NCBI RefSeq assembly: GCF_018390695.1
Contig: NZ_JAHBGF010000046.1
Location: 434,001-498,000, forward strand
DNA length: 64,000 bases
Reading direction: 5' to 3'
Origin: Ancylobacter sonchi
GTDB lineage: Bacteria; Pseudomonadota; Alphaproteobacteria; Rhizobiales; Xanthobacteraceae
In this document: positions 1 to 10,965 of the stretch, piece by piece
Layout of the letters: every line of letters begins with the position of its first letter
How positions within the stretch are numbered: position 1 is the stretch's first letter
Notes under the pieces: model-generated
What the model was told of the DNA's origin: nothing
The model's input: only the letters and a program-made list of their open reading frames with translations
Databases searched by the model: none
Program-made: the position numbers and the translations under genes

Positions 1-1200
<1,200 letters not shown>

Positions 1201-1475
1201 CAAGCATGCCCTCCCAGGCTTCCAGCAGCGACGGTCCATTGGCGGTGGTCGGCCGGCTTTTGTCGAGTGTTTGCCGTGCCCGGCGAATTCATAGCGCCCG
1301 GTCCACAACTTGTCAGGCCATGAAACAGACACAGAGGAACAGGATGTTGCAGTGTGCCGGTGATTGGATTTATGCCAGTTCCCAGCCGGTCTACGACGGG
1401 AGGGGCGGTTCGTCGGGCTGAAATGGACGAGCAGGCACAGCAGGCGGAATGCCGACGGGGTTGTGGCGATACGCG

Positions 1476-3278
1476 ATGAGAAAACTGCTGGCGATCCTGC
1501 TGCTGCCCCTGCTCCTCGTGGTGGTCGGCGCCGCCGTGGCTCCCAAGCTCGCCTCGCAGGAACGGCTGCGGGCCGAAGCGCTCGGCGTCATGCACGCCGC
1601 CACCGGGCTCGACGCCACCATTGACGGTCCGGTGCGCTTCACGGTGCTACCCTGGCCGGCTCTGGAGATGGAGCGTGTGCGCGTCGGCCGCGAGGACGGC
1701 ATTACCCTGAGCGTGCCGCAGCTGCGCATCGTGCTCGATCTGCTGCCGCTGGTCACTGGAACCGCCCGTGCCGACTATATCGCGCTCGCCAACCCGGCGC
1801 TGACCATTCCCGATCGCGTCTCGGACAGCGATATGCTGGCCGGGCTGCTGCGCCGCATCGGCGCCGGCACCGTCTCCGGGGAGATCCGGGTGATGGACGG
1901 CCTGCTGCGGCTTGCCGACGACGACGGCGACTTCACCACCACGGCGCGGATGAACGCCACCATAAGCTGGCGGGGCGGCAGTTCGCTGACTCTCGACGGC
2001 GGCTTCATCTGGCACGACCAGCCGATGGATGTCGACGTCGCCTTCTCGCAGCTCTCCGCGCTCGCGCAGGACCGACCGGCCCGGCTGCGCGCTTCCGCCA
2101 GCGGACCGCTCGGCGACCTGACTTATGATGGCAGCTTCGGCTTCGCCTCCGGGCTCTCCGGCGACGGCGCGGTCTATGTCGCGGCACGCTCGGCGCGCGC
2201 GGCGCTGGACTGGCTCGATCTCGACGCGCCGACCGAGGGCGGCTTCGGCCCCTTCGCGCTCAAGGCGGACATGCTTTATTCCGGCAAGTCGGCCTCGCTG
2301 AGCCGGGTGCGGCTCGAACTCGACGGCAATGTCAGCGAGGGCGGCTTCAACCTGCGCTTCGACGAGGGCCGCCCGCAGATCCAGGGCTCGCTCGCCGCCG
2401 ACACGCTCGATCTCGCGCCCTATGGCCAGCTGGTGCTCGCCTCGCCCGACGGCCGCAACTGGAGCCGCGACGCGCTCGACACCGAGCGGCTGGGGCGCTT
2501 CGACCTCGATCTGCGGCTCTCGGCCGGCGAGGTACGCTCCGCCGGCGCCAAGCTGGAGCGCCTCGCCGCCAGCGCGGTGGTGAAGGGCGGCAAGCTGTCG
2601 CTCGCCATCGGCGAGGCCGAGGGCTGGCAGGGCATCTTCCGCGCCTCCGCCCAGGTGGCGCCGGCGGCGGCCGGCACCGAGGTGCGGGTCGAGTTCGCCT
2701 GCGAGGACGTCGCCCTGGCCCAGGCACTGGGCGACCTGTTCCGTACCCAGCGGCTGGAGGGAACCGGCTCGTTCCGCCTGACCGCCACCGGCACCGGTAC
2801 CGACATCGCCGGCATCGTCAGCAGCCTCGACGGCAGCTTCCGGCTGGAAGGCAGCGCTGGCGCGCTGGTCGGCATCGATGCGGCGCGCATCCTGTCGCGG
2901 CTGGCCGAGCGGCCGCTTTCCGGCGTCGGCAATCTGCGCGGCGGCCGCACCGCCTTCGACACCGTCGCGGCGGAGGCGACCATCACCGGCGGCGTCGCCG
3001 ACCTCACCGCCTTCTCGATGGACAGCACGCGCCTCGCGGTGCGCATGACCGGTACCGCCTCGCTGCTGGCGCGCGACCTCGACCTCGCCGGCACCGCCAT
3101 GCTGAAGGACGCCAGCGGCAAGGCGAGCCCGTTCGAGCTGCCCTTCGTGGTGCGCGGCGACTGGGACGACCCGTTGCTGCTGCCCGACCCGCAGGCGCTG
3201 ATCCGCCGTTCCGGCGCGGCGCGCCCGCTATTCGGCCCGCGTATGGAGGCGACGGGAATCCTGGCGCCGACGCCCTGA
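1476..3278 (+). CDS. AsmA-family protein
   Basis: A 600-residue protein with a short cytoplasmic start (MRKLLAIL), one N-terminal membrane anchor (residues about 3-22) and a long periplasmic part. The stretch DATIDGPVRFTVLPWPALEMERV just after the anchor is typical of AsmA-family proteins, and the C-terminal quarter has the AsmA_2 pattern (GTGSFRLTATGTG, LDGSFRLEGSAGALVGID). AsmA proteins affect outer-membrane biogenesis and are relatives of the large lipid-transfer proteins; the role of this one is inferred only from family. An in-frame ATG at 1449 would add nine polar residues; 1476 places the anchor at the N-terminus and is preferred. It stands alone and converges with the histidine kinase gene. 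Confidence 0.85.
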   Translation: MRKLLAILLLPLLLVVVGAAVAPKLASQERLRAEALGVMHAATGLDATIDGPVRFTVLPWPALEMERVRVGREDGITLSVPQLRIVLDLLPLVTGTARADYIALANPALTIPDRVSDSDMLAGLLRRIGAGTVSGEIRVMDGLLRLADDDGDFTTTARMNATISWRGGSSLTLDGGFIWHDQPMDVDVAFSQLSALAQDRPARLRASASGPLGDLTYDGSFGFASGLSGDGAVYVAARSARAALDWLDLDAPTEGGFGPFALKADMLYSGKSASLSRVRLELDGNVSEGGFNLRFDEGRPQIQGSLAADTLDLAPYGQLVLASPDGRNWSRDALDTERLGRFDLDLRLSAGEVRSAGAKLERLAASAVVKGGKLSLAIGEAEGWQGIFRASAQVAPAAAGTEVRVEFACEDVALAQALGDLFRTQRLEGTGSFRLTATGTGTDIAGIVSSLDGSFRLEGSAGALVGIDAARILSRLAERPLSGVGNLRGGRTAFDTVAAEATITGGVADLTAFSMDSTRLAVRMTGTASLLARDLDLAGTAMLKDASGKASPFELPFVVRGDWDDPLLLPDPQALIRRSGAARPLFGPRMEATGILAPTP

Positions 3279-3279
3279 C

Positions 3280-3300
3280 CCTTTCCGCTGGCGGAAAGGC
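3280..3300. terminator. Bidirectional hairpin between convergent genes
   Basis: CCTTTCCGC at 3280-3288 pairs with GCGGAAAGG at 3291-3299 in the 42-bp gap between the convergent AsmA and kinase genes. The loop is very short and there is no long U tract, so it is only a plausible terminator. Confidence 0.45.
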
Positions 3301-3320
3301 TTGATTGCGCGCGGCCGGTG

Positions 3321-6230
3321 CTATTCCGCCAGCACCCGGGTCGAGGGGAAGGTGATCTCGACCAGCGTGCCGGAATCCACCGCCGAGCGGATGGAGAAGG
3401 AGGCGCGGTTGGCTTCCGCCAGCGCCTTGGTCAGCGGCAGGCCGAGCCCGGTGCCGCCCGAGCCGGACTGGCCGGAGGTGACGATCTGCCGGAAGGGCTC
3501 CATGGCGATGGCGATGTCGGCTTCCGACATGCCGATGCCGGTGTCACGCACCCTCAGCACCACCTCTCCCTGCGCGGTGAGCGCCGTCGACAGGATCACC
3601 TGCCCGCCGGGCCGGGTGAACTTCACCGAGTTCGAGACGAGATTGAGCACGATCTGCCGGATCGAGCGCGCATCCGCCACCACCGGCGGCAGGTCGGCGG
3701 CGAGCGAGGAGCGGATGATGATGCGCTCGCGGTTCGCCTGCGGCTGCATGATCGCCATGCCCTGCTGGACGATCTCGTTGAGCGCGACGCTGGTGAAGGA
3801 CAGATCGAGCTTGCCGGCCTCGATCTTCGACAGGTCCAAGAGGTCGTTGATCAGCGAGATGAGGTGGCCGCCGGAGGCGTGGATGTCGCGCAGATAGTCG
3901 CGGTAGCGCTGGTTCTCCACCGGCCCGAAGCGTTCCTCCATCATCACCTCGGAAAAGCCGATGATGGCGTTGAGCGGGGTGCGGATCTCATGGCTGATCT
4001 TGGCGAGAAAATCCGACTTCGCCATGTTGGCGCGCTCGGCGAGGCGCTTGGCCTCGGTGAGCTCTTCCTCGGCGCGCTTCCACTGGGTGATGTCGCGCAG
4101 CACGGCGCAGAACTTGCTCGAATCCTCGCCGACCCGGCCCACCGTCATGAACAGCGGGATCAGGCCGCCCTCGCGCACCCGGCCGATCACCTCGCGTCCG
4201 TCATTCAGCACGCTGGCGACGCCGTTGGAGGCGAGCCCGTCGAGATAGTCGACGGCGCCGCGCTGGCTCTCGGGGGCGAAGAGCAGGGTGAAGTTCTCGC
4301 CCTGCACCTCGGCGGAATCGAAGCCGAACAGCGCTTCGGCCGGGCGGTTCATCGAGAGGATGACGCCCTGCGCGTCGATCAGCACCACGCCATCGGTGGC
4401 GGTGTCGAGGATGGAGCGCAGCTCCCGGGCGGTGGCCTCGGACTGGCGCAGCGTCAGTTCGGCCTGTCGCAGCCGCTCGTCCGCCGGCTCGCCGAGGCGG
4501 CGCAGCAGGTGCAGCATGGCCGGGGCGCCGTCCCACGGCGCCGACATCAGCCGCGCCTCGACGGCGATCGGCGCGCCGGCGCGCGGCAGGATCGACAGCG
4601 CCGCGCCGTCGTCACACTCGGTCGGGGCCGGGCTGCCGAACAGCGCGGAGAGGCCGCCTGCCGCCTGCATCGCGACGGTATCGGCATAGCCGGTCCAGTC
4701 GAGCAAGGTGCGGTTGGCATAGAGCAGCCGGTCGCCGCGCCAGGCGACCAGACCGACCGGCAGCCGGTCGAGCACCGGGCGCTCGGCGTCGGAGAGGCTG
4801 CGGCGCAGGCCTTCCGGGCGGGCGGGCTCGATGGTGGGCTCGACGGAGGGCGGCGGAGCCGGGGGCTCGACGGCCTGCGGCGGCGGGGCAGGCGGCTCGG
4901 GCGGGGGAGCCGCGGAAACCGGTGCGTCGGTTGCGGGGATATCCGTCTCCGGCTCGCCCGTTTCCTGTCCGTCGAGCGCCGGCGCATCGGCCGGATCGAC
5001 ATCCATGCCCTCGATGCGGGCGCCGAGCGCCCGGGCGATCTCGCGGAAGGCGTTGCGCTCGCCGGTCGACAGACCTTCCCAGGAGGCGCGCGCCGCGTCG
5101 CCACGGTTGCCGTCGGCGCGCCCGGTCTCGCCGGCCCGCAGCGGCACGACGTTCGGGATCGGCGGCACCAGGCTGAGGGTCGGGCGCGGCAGCTCCGGCG
5201 CGGCGGGAGCCGTCGCTGCCGGCGGAACCGGGGAGGGCGGAGCCACCGGGAGGGGGGCCTCGGCTTCGGCAGCAATCGGTGCGGCCGTCGTGGGGGCGGT
5301 GGGCGTCGGCGTGGCGGCAGGAGAGATCGGAGCAGCGGGCGGAGCGGCGGTCGGCTGCGCCTCGACCGGCGACAGGCCGGATGCGGCGGGCATCGGCACG
5401 GCGGCGCCGTCCTTCAGCACGCCGAAGCCGCGCATGCCGCCCTCGCGCAGCGGCGCGCCGCCAAGCTCGGCCCGCAGCGTCTCGCCGCGCACACCCGGCA
5501 GCTCGACCGGCAGATGGGTGAAGCTCACCCCGGCGATGACGGCGTCATGCGCCTGCGGCGCGCCGAGCTCGGCCCAGCTGCGCCCGGCGATGTCCTGAGC
5601 CGGACGGCCGAGCAGGGCGCCGAGCCGCGCATCGACCGGCGCGAGGCGGCCATCGTCGCCGGTGCGCCAGGTGAAGCGCTGCCCGGGAGACGGCGCCGCT
5701 TCCACGGGCGCTGCTTTCGTCGGGGGCAATTCCGCGACCGGCGGGACCGACAGGGCAATGGCGGCCTGCGGCGGGACGGTGGATTCGGGCGCCAGGGTCT
5801 GTTCGGGCGCCGACACCTGGAGAGACGGGGCGGGGGGGGCTGCCGGGACATCGAGCGCGACCAGCAGGATGGCGCGCCGGGCGCCGGCGCCGATCAGCGT
5901 GCAGGCGACGGTGACCGGGGTCAGCCGTGCCGGCAGGCGCAGCTTTTCCAGCCGATGGCCGGCGGTGGCGCGGGCGGAAGCGCTGCGGGCGGCGAGGCCA
6001 GCGAGATCGCGGGCCAGCCGAAGCGACGCCGTATCGGCCGCAGTGGGAGTGACCGAGGCGGCGCCGACCAGCGCGCGGCCGGCCGCATTGCCGGCGAGCA
6101 GGCGGCCGGCGGCGTCGACCAGCAGCGCCGGTGCCGCGGCCGCCAATGCCGCCGCGATGCGGGGCTCGGCGAGCAGCGCCGCCATTCCGCCGGCGCCTGC
6201 CGCGTCATGTCCGTCGGTCGGTGTCGTCAT
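3321..6230 (-). CDS. PAS-domain sensor histidine kinase, PdhS/PleC/DivJ-like
   Basis: A 969-residue cytosolic histidine kinase without a signal peptide or obvious membrane segment. The N-terminal half has degenerate PAS-like segments joined by a very Ala/Pro-rich linker (coded at about 4850-5400), then two clearer PAS segments (about residues 490-560 and 620-740). The kinase core is complete: H-box ISHEIRTPLNAIIGF with the phospho-acceptor His near residue 747, N-box IVLNLVSNSVKF, G1 VRDTGIGM and G2 GGTGLGLPLTKALAE. The H-box surroundings (ERFGP, YLRDIHASGGHLISLINDLLDLSKIEAGK) match the Brucella PdhS and Caulobacter PleC/DivJ group, which act on the cell-cycle regulator DivK. A function in cell polarity or division is therefore likely but inferred. 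The ATG at 6230 is chosen because upstream codons are low-complexity; a frame open to 6335 exists. Confidence 0.85.
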   Translation of the reverse strand: MTTPTDGHDAAGAGGMAALLAEPRIAAALAAAAPALLVDAAGRLLAGNAAGRALVGAASVTPTAADTASLRLARDLAGLAARSASARATAGHRLEKLRLPARLTPVTVACTLIGAGARRAILLVALDVPAAPPAPSLQVSAPEQTLAPESTVPPQAAIALSVPPVAELPPTKAAPVEAAPSPGQRFTWRTGDDGRLAPVDARLGALLGRPAQDIAGRSWAELGAPQAHDAVIAGVSFTHLPVELPGVRGETLRAELGGAPLREGGMRGFGVLKDGAAVPMPAASGLSPVEAQPTAAPPAAPISPAATPTPTAPTTAAPIAAEAEAPLPVAPPSPVPPAATAPAAPELPRPTLSLVPPIPNVVPLRAGETGRADGNRGDAARASWEGLSTGERNAFREIARALGARIEGMDVDPADAPALDGQETGEPETDIPATDAPVSAAPPPEPPAPPPQAVEPPAPPPSVEPTIEPARPEGLRRSLSDAERPVLDRLPVGLVAWRGDRLLYANRTLLDWTGYADTVAMQAAGGLSALFGSPAPTECDDGAALSILPRAGAPIAVEARLMSAPWDGAPAMLHLLRRLGEPADERLRQAELTLRQSEATARELRSILDTATDGVVLIDAQGVILSMNRPAEALFGFDSAEVQGENFTLLFAPESQRGAVDYLDGLASNGVASVLNDGREVIGRVREGGLIPLFMTVGRVGEDSSKFCAVLRDITQWKRAEEELTEAKRLAERANMAKSDFLAKISHEIRTPLNAIIGFSEVMMEERFGPVENQRYRDYLRDIHASGGHLISLINDLLDLSKIEAGKLDLSFTSVALNEIVQQGMAIMQPQANRERIIIRSSLAADLPPVVADARSIRQIVLNLVSNSVKFTRPGGQVILSTALTAQGEVVLRVRDTGIGMSEADIAIAMEPFRQIVTSGQSGSGGTGLGLPLTKALAEANRASFSIRSAVDSGTLVEITFPSTRVLAE

Positions 6231-6516
6231 GAAGCCGAACTGTACGCTCCGCGCGGGACGAGAAAACAACCGGAATGCCGCCGGCGGGCGGCCTCCATCC
6301 CCGCGATCATAAGGCTGCCGGCGGCCCCGCGCCATGGTGCCGGCCGGCTCGCGAGGCAGCTTCGCGTTTCGCGGTTAACCGGATGCGACCAAGGCGGGGT
6401 CCTGATTCCGGTTGCCTTTCGCAGTGCAAACGATACTTTAGTCGTAGGTGCCGCTGCGCATGGACGTGGGCGCAGACGGCGATATGATGCAAGTCATCAC
6501 CTCCGGGAGGACGCCG

Positions 6517-7593
6517 ATGGCCCAGGATCCCAAGCTGGACATTCCGAACCACTTGCGGAATTTCGCCGAGCAGGGGGTGGGCCAGGCCCGCACCGCCGTC
6601 GACAACCTGTTCGGCGCCGCCCACAAGGCGCTGAGCGATGTCGAGCGGCGGGTGGATGCGGCGCAGCAGAGTGCCCGCGACCTCGGACGGACCACGGTGG
6701 ATTTCGCCGAGACAAACATCGCCGCCGTCTTCGATTTCGTCGCGCGGCTGGCGCGGGCGGGCTCGCTGGAGGAATGGAACCGGCTTAACGCGGCCTTCGT
6801 GGCCGAGCAGACGCAACGGCTCGGCGAGCAGGCACGGGTTCTGTCCAAGGCCGGCTTTGCCGGCGCCGAGGATGGTGCCGCCCGCCCCACCGAGCGGTCC
6901 CGGCCGTCCCGTGCGGCGCGCACGACCGCGAGGGCCGCCGCCCCGTTGCGCCCGGCGGCGCGGCCCGCGCCGGCAAAACCAGTTGCTCCGAAGCCCGTTG
7001 CCGCCAAGCCGGTGGCAAAGGCCACGGCCAAGCCCGTCGCGGCAAAGCCCGCCGATGCGCCCGAAGTAAAGGCTGCCAGCACGGCGCCTGCCGTCGCCAA
7101 GGCTTCTGCGCCCGTTGCGACGGTGCCGGCCGTCAAAGCGGTGGCAGCGCCCAAGCCTGCGGCGACCCGGCGCGGGGTAGCCAAGCGGGCGGCTCCGCCG
7201 GCCGCCAACGCTGCTGTTGCCGCAGCGCCGTCGGCCCAGAGTGCCGCGCCCAAGGCGGTTGCCCCCAAGGCTGCCGTGCGCAAGGCTGCTGCCCCCAAGG
7301 TTGCTGCCCCTAAGGGCGCTGTGACTGCTGCGACCAATGGCGCCGCGTCCAAGGCGCCCGCTGCTCCTGCTGTGCCGGCCGCTCCGGCCCCCGCCGCTGC
7401 CAAAGCGTCGGCGCCCAAGAAAGCCGCGGCGCCCAAGGCGTCCGCCGGCGCGCGCAAGCCCCGCGCGGCCGCCCCTGCCGCTGCTTCGCCGGCCACCGCC
7501 GCTCCGGCCGTGGTCCCGCCTGCCGAAACCGCGCCGGCCGCTGAAGCCGCCAGCGTGCCGCCGGCATCCACCACCCCCACCGCGCAGGGGTAA
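6517..7593 (+). CDS. Phasin with histone-H1-like Ala/Lys/Pro tail (PhaF-like)
   Basis: A 358-residue protein in two parts. Residues 1-115 are an amphipathic helical phasin-type domain (PNHLRNFAEQGVGQARTAVDNLF, then TTVDFAETNIAAVFDFVARLARA), expected to coat polyhydroxyalkanoate granules. Residues from about 120 to the end are almost only Ala, Lys and Pro with some Val, in repeats such as KPVAAKPVAKATAKP, strongly basic and like the C-terminal tail of histone H1. In Pseudomonas PhaF this kind of tail binds DNA and ties granules to the nucleoid; here that role is inferred. The start at 6517 follows a good ribosome site (GGGAGG, 6506-6510). The gene ends in a terminator and stands alone, upstream of a second phasin gene. 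Confidence 0.82.
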   Translation: MAQDPKLDIPNHLRNFAEQGVGQARTAVDNLFGAAHKALSDVERRVDAAQQSARDLGRTTVDFAETNIAAVFDFVARLARAGSLEEWNRLNAAFVAEQTQRLGEQARVLSKAGFAGAEDGAARPTERSRPSRAARTTARAAAPLRPAARPAPAKPVAPKPVAAKPVAKATAKPVAAKPADAPEVKAASTAPAVAKASAPVATVPAVKAVAAPKPAATRRGVAKRAAPPAANAAVAAAPSAQSAAPKAVAPKAAVRKAAAPKVAAPKGAVTAATNGAASKAPAAPAVPAAPAPAAAKASAPKKAAAPKASAGARKPRAAAPAAASPATAAPAVVPPAETAPAAEAASVPPASTTPTAQG

Positions 7594-7617
7594 GGCCCCC
7601 TTTGGTGGGGCCTTTGT
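7593..7617 (+). terminator. Rho-independent terminator after the first phasin
   Basis: AGGCCCC at 7593-7599 pairs with GGGGCCT at 7607-7613, followed by TTTGT. It begins within the stop codon of the phasin gene. Confidence 0.75.
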
Positions 7618-7711
7618 CATGGTGCCGTGCAACATTACGGCGCCGGTGACGTTAGTCCGCTGGGAGCACCCTCCGGGGAGTGGATCAAAAAAATCCGCGC
7701 AGACGGGTTGA

Positions 7712-7744
7712 TTGTGCATTGCAATATGATATTGCAATGCACAA
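7712..7744. promoter_or_regulatory. 33-bp perfect palindrome, probable PhaR-type operator
   Basis: TTGTGCATTGCAATAT at 7712-7727 is followed by one G and then by its exact reverse complement at 7729-7744, a perfect 16-bp inverted repeat with a 1-bp centre. It holds several TTGCA/TGCAA half-sites. It lies in AT-rich DNA 127 bp upstream of the second phasin start. TGC-rich sites of this kind are bound by PhaR, the PHB-sensing repressor of phasin genes in alphaproteobacteria; assignment to PhaR is inference from position and half-site, not from a known match. Confidence 0.6.
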
Positions 7745-7871
7745 ATAAACGATGCGAAGTCGGAAAGGGCGGATACTTCCCCGCTCGCGTTTTCCGAGCG
7801 CCGCCCCCCATCCGTGCCGAGGGCCGGACCGGGCAACTTCATCGAGCACCCGTGAACGCGAGGACAAACCC

Positions 7872-8375
7872 ATGACCGAGGCCGCTGCCACCCCAACCCC
7901 GAAGAAGACCGCCAAGGCCGCCACCGCGGCGTTCGAAGCGGCGCTGCCGAAATTCGACATGCCGAAATTCGATATGCCCAATCTCGAAGTGCCCGCCGCG
8001 GTGCGCGAGATGGCCGAGAAGGGCGTGCAGAACGCTCGCGACGCCTATGAGAAGATGAAGACCCACGCGGAGGAGACCACCGACCTCCTGGAGGACACCT
8101 ATTCGACCGCCTCCAAGGGCGTCGCCGAATACAACACGCTGGCGCTGGAAGCCCTGCGCGCCAATGTGAACTCCACCTTCGACTATTTCAGCGCCCTGCT
8201 CGGCACCAAGAGCCTGTCCGAGGCGGTGGAACTCTCCACCGGCCACCTGCGCAAGCAGTTCGACGTGCTCTCGGCGCAGGCCAAGGACCTCTCCGTGCTG
8301 GCCCAGAAAGTCGCCAACGAGACCGCCGAGCCGATCAAGGCCTCGGTCGAGAAGTCCATCAAGAAGGCGTCCTGA
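7872..8375 (+). CDS. Phasin family protein
   Basis: A 167-residue phasin of the alphaproteobacterial type. The N-terminus has the repeated PKFDMPKFDMPNLEVP segment, then AVREMAEKGVQNARDAYEKMKTHAEETTDLLEDTYSTASKGVAEYN, which is the hallmark of the Phasin_2 family, and a C-terminal amphipathic helix region ending KASVEKSIKKAS. Phasins coat polyhydroxybutyrate granules and control their size and number. The start at 7872 follows GAGGACAAACCC; the frame is open further upstream but without phasin character. The upstream palindrome and the downstream terminator show a separately controlled single gene. Confidence 0.9.
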   Translation: MTEAAATPTPKKTAKAATAAFEAALPKFDMPKFDMPNLEVPAAVREMAEKGVQNARDAYEKMKTHAEETTDLLEDTYSTASKGVAEYNTLALEALRANVNSTFDYFSALLGTKSLSEAVELSTGHLRKQFDVLSAQAKDLSVLAQKVANETAEPIKASVEKSIKKAS

Positions 8376-8400
8376 CGCCCTCGTGCCATCCGGCATCGTA

Positions 8401-8434
8401 AAGGCCCGGCCCGCACCCGCGAGCCGGGCCTTTT
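8401..8434 (+). terminator. Rho-independent terminator after the second phasin
   Basis: AAGGCCCGGC at 8401-8410 pairs with GCCGGGCCTT at 8423-8432 and runs into TTTT. The stem is 10 bp without mismatch. Confidence 0.85.
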
Positions 8435-8494
8435 CGCGTCCGAGCGGGACGGTTTCCCCGGATGCGGGAATTCGCGCGCCGTCCCGGTCCTCGC

Positions 8495-8524
8495 CTTGAC
8501 TCCGCCTCATGGCCTGCCTATCTC
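8495..8524 (+). promoter_or_regulatory. Heat-shock-type promoter of groESL
   Basis: CTTGACT at 8495-8501 and CCTATCT at about 8517-8523 are separated by 17 bp (TTGACT 8496-8501, TATCTC 8519-8524). The CTTG...CCTATNT form fits alphaproteobacterial RpoH (sigma-32-like) promoters and is also close to sigma-70. The CIRCE element follows 10 bp downstream, as expected at the start of transcription. Confidence 0.6.
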
Positions 8525-8534
8525 GGCTGCGGCT

Positions 8535-8561
8535 TTGGCACTCGCTTTTGCTGAGTGCCAG
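8535..8561. promoter_or_regulatory. CIRCE element (HrcA operator)
   Basis: TTGGCACTC at 8535-8543, nine bases, then GAGTGCCAG at 8553-8561. This agrees with the CIRCE consensus TTAGCACTC-N9-GAGTGCTAA except for one G/C pair replacing an A/T pair on each side and the last base. It lies 84 bp upstream of groES, so groESL is predicted to be repressed by HrcA. Confidence 0.9.
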
Positions 8562-8645
8562 CCGGCCTGCCAAGCGGGCGTCATGCCAGGCGGGCGTCAT
8601 GCCGGCGCCGTGCCGGCGCCATAGAGGAATAGCCGAGGATCACCG

Positions 8646-8942
8646 ATGGCCAAGCTCAAGTTCCGTCCCCTGCACGACCGCATCGTGGTGAAGCGCATCG
8701 ACGCTGAAGAGAAGACCGCCGGCGGGATCATCATCCCCGACAGCGCCAAGGAAAAGCCCTCGCAGGGTGAAGTCGTCTCTGTCGGCCCCGGCGCCCGCGA
8801 CGAAGCCGGCAAGCTGGTCCCGCTCGACGTGAAGGCCGGCGACAAGGTGCTGTTCGGCAAGTGGTCGGGCACCGAGGTGAAGCTCGACGGCACCGATTAC
8901 CTCATCATGAAGGAATCCGACGTCATGGGCATCGTCGGCTGA
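8646..8942 (+). CDS. groES: Co-chaperonin GroES
   Basis: The 98-residue lid of the GroEL chaperonin, which caps the folding chamber in the cytosol. It begins [14 protein letters not shown], has the mobile loop [22 protein letters not shown] at about residues 18-40, and ends with the usual [24 protein letters not shown]. Length and sequence are typical. The ribosome site GAGGAT precedes the ATG. It is the first gene of the groESL operon, 89 bp before groEL, controlled by the CIRCE and promoter described above. Confidence 0.98.
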   Translation: MAKLKFRPLHDRIVVKRIDAEEKTAGGIIIPDSAKEKPSQGEVVSVGPGARDEAGKLVPLDVKAGDKVLFGKWSGTEVKLDGTDYLIMKESDVMGIVG

Positions 8943-8986
8943 CATCGGCCGCCCGCGTCCCGACCGGCATGCCCCGCGCCCGCTGA

Positions 8987-10834
<1,848 letters not shown>

Positions 10835-10850
10835 GCAGTCGGACATAGGG

Positions 10851-10883
10851 AAGGGCGCGGCGCGAGCGGCGCCCTTTCTTTTT
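10851..10883 (+). terminator. groESL operon terminator
   Basis: AAGGGCGC at 10851-10858 pairs with GCGCCCTT at 10869-10876, followed by TCTTTTT. It lies beyond the tandem repeats, so the repeats are expected in the 3' untranslated part of the groESL message. Confidence 0.8.
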
Positions 10884-10965
10884 GGCGCGGCGTCCGCTCG
10901 CCGATTTCTGATGTGCGCAAGATCGTGATCCGGTCCACCCTGCCGCCTCCTCGGGAGGGACGCCA

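Noticed and set aside
6412..6429. TTGC-N10-GCAA upstream of the first phasin as a second PhaR site
   Set aside because: Four-base arms are too short to be convincing in this composition.
3318..6788. Very long open frame on the + strand opposite the histidine kinase
   Set aside because: It is a shadow created by high GC bias; its translation is Arg/Gly/His-rich with no domain, and the opposite strand has a complete kinase.
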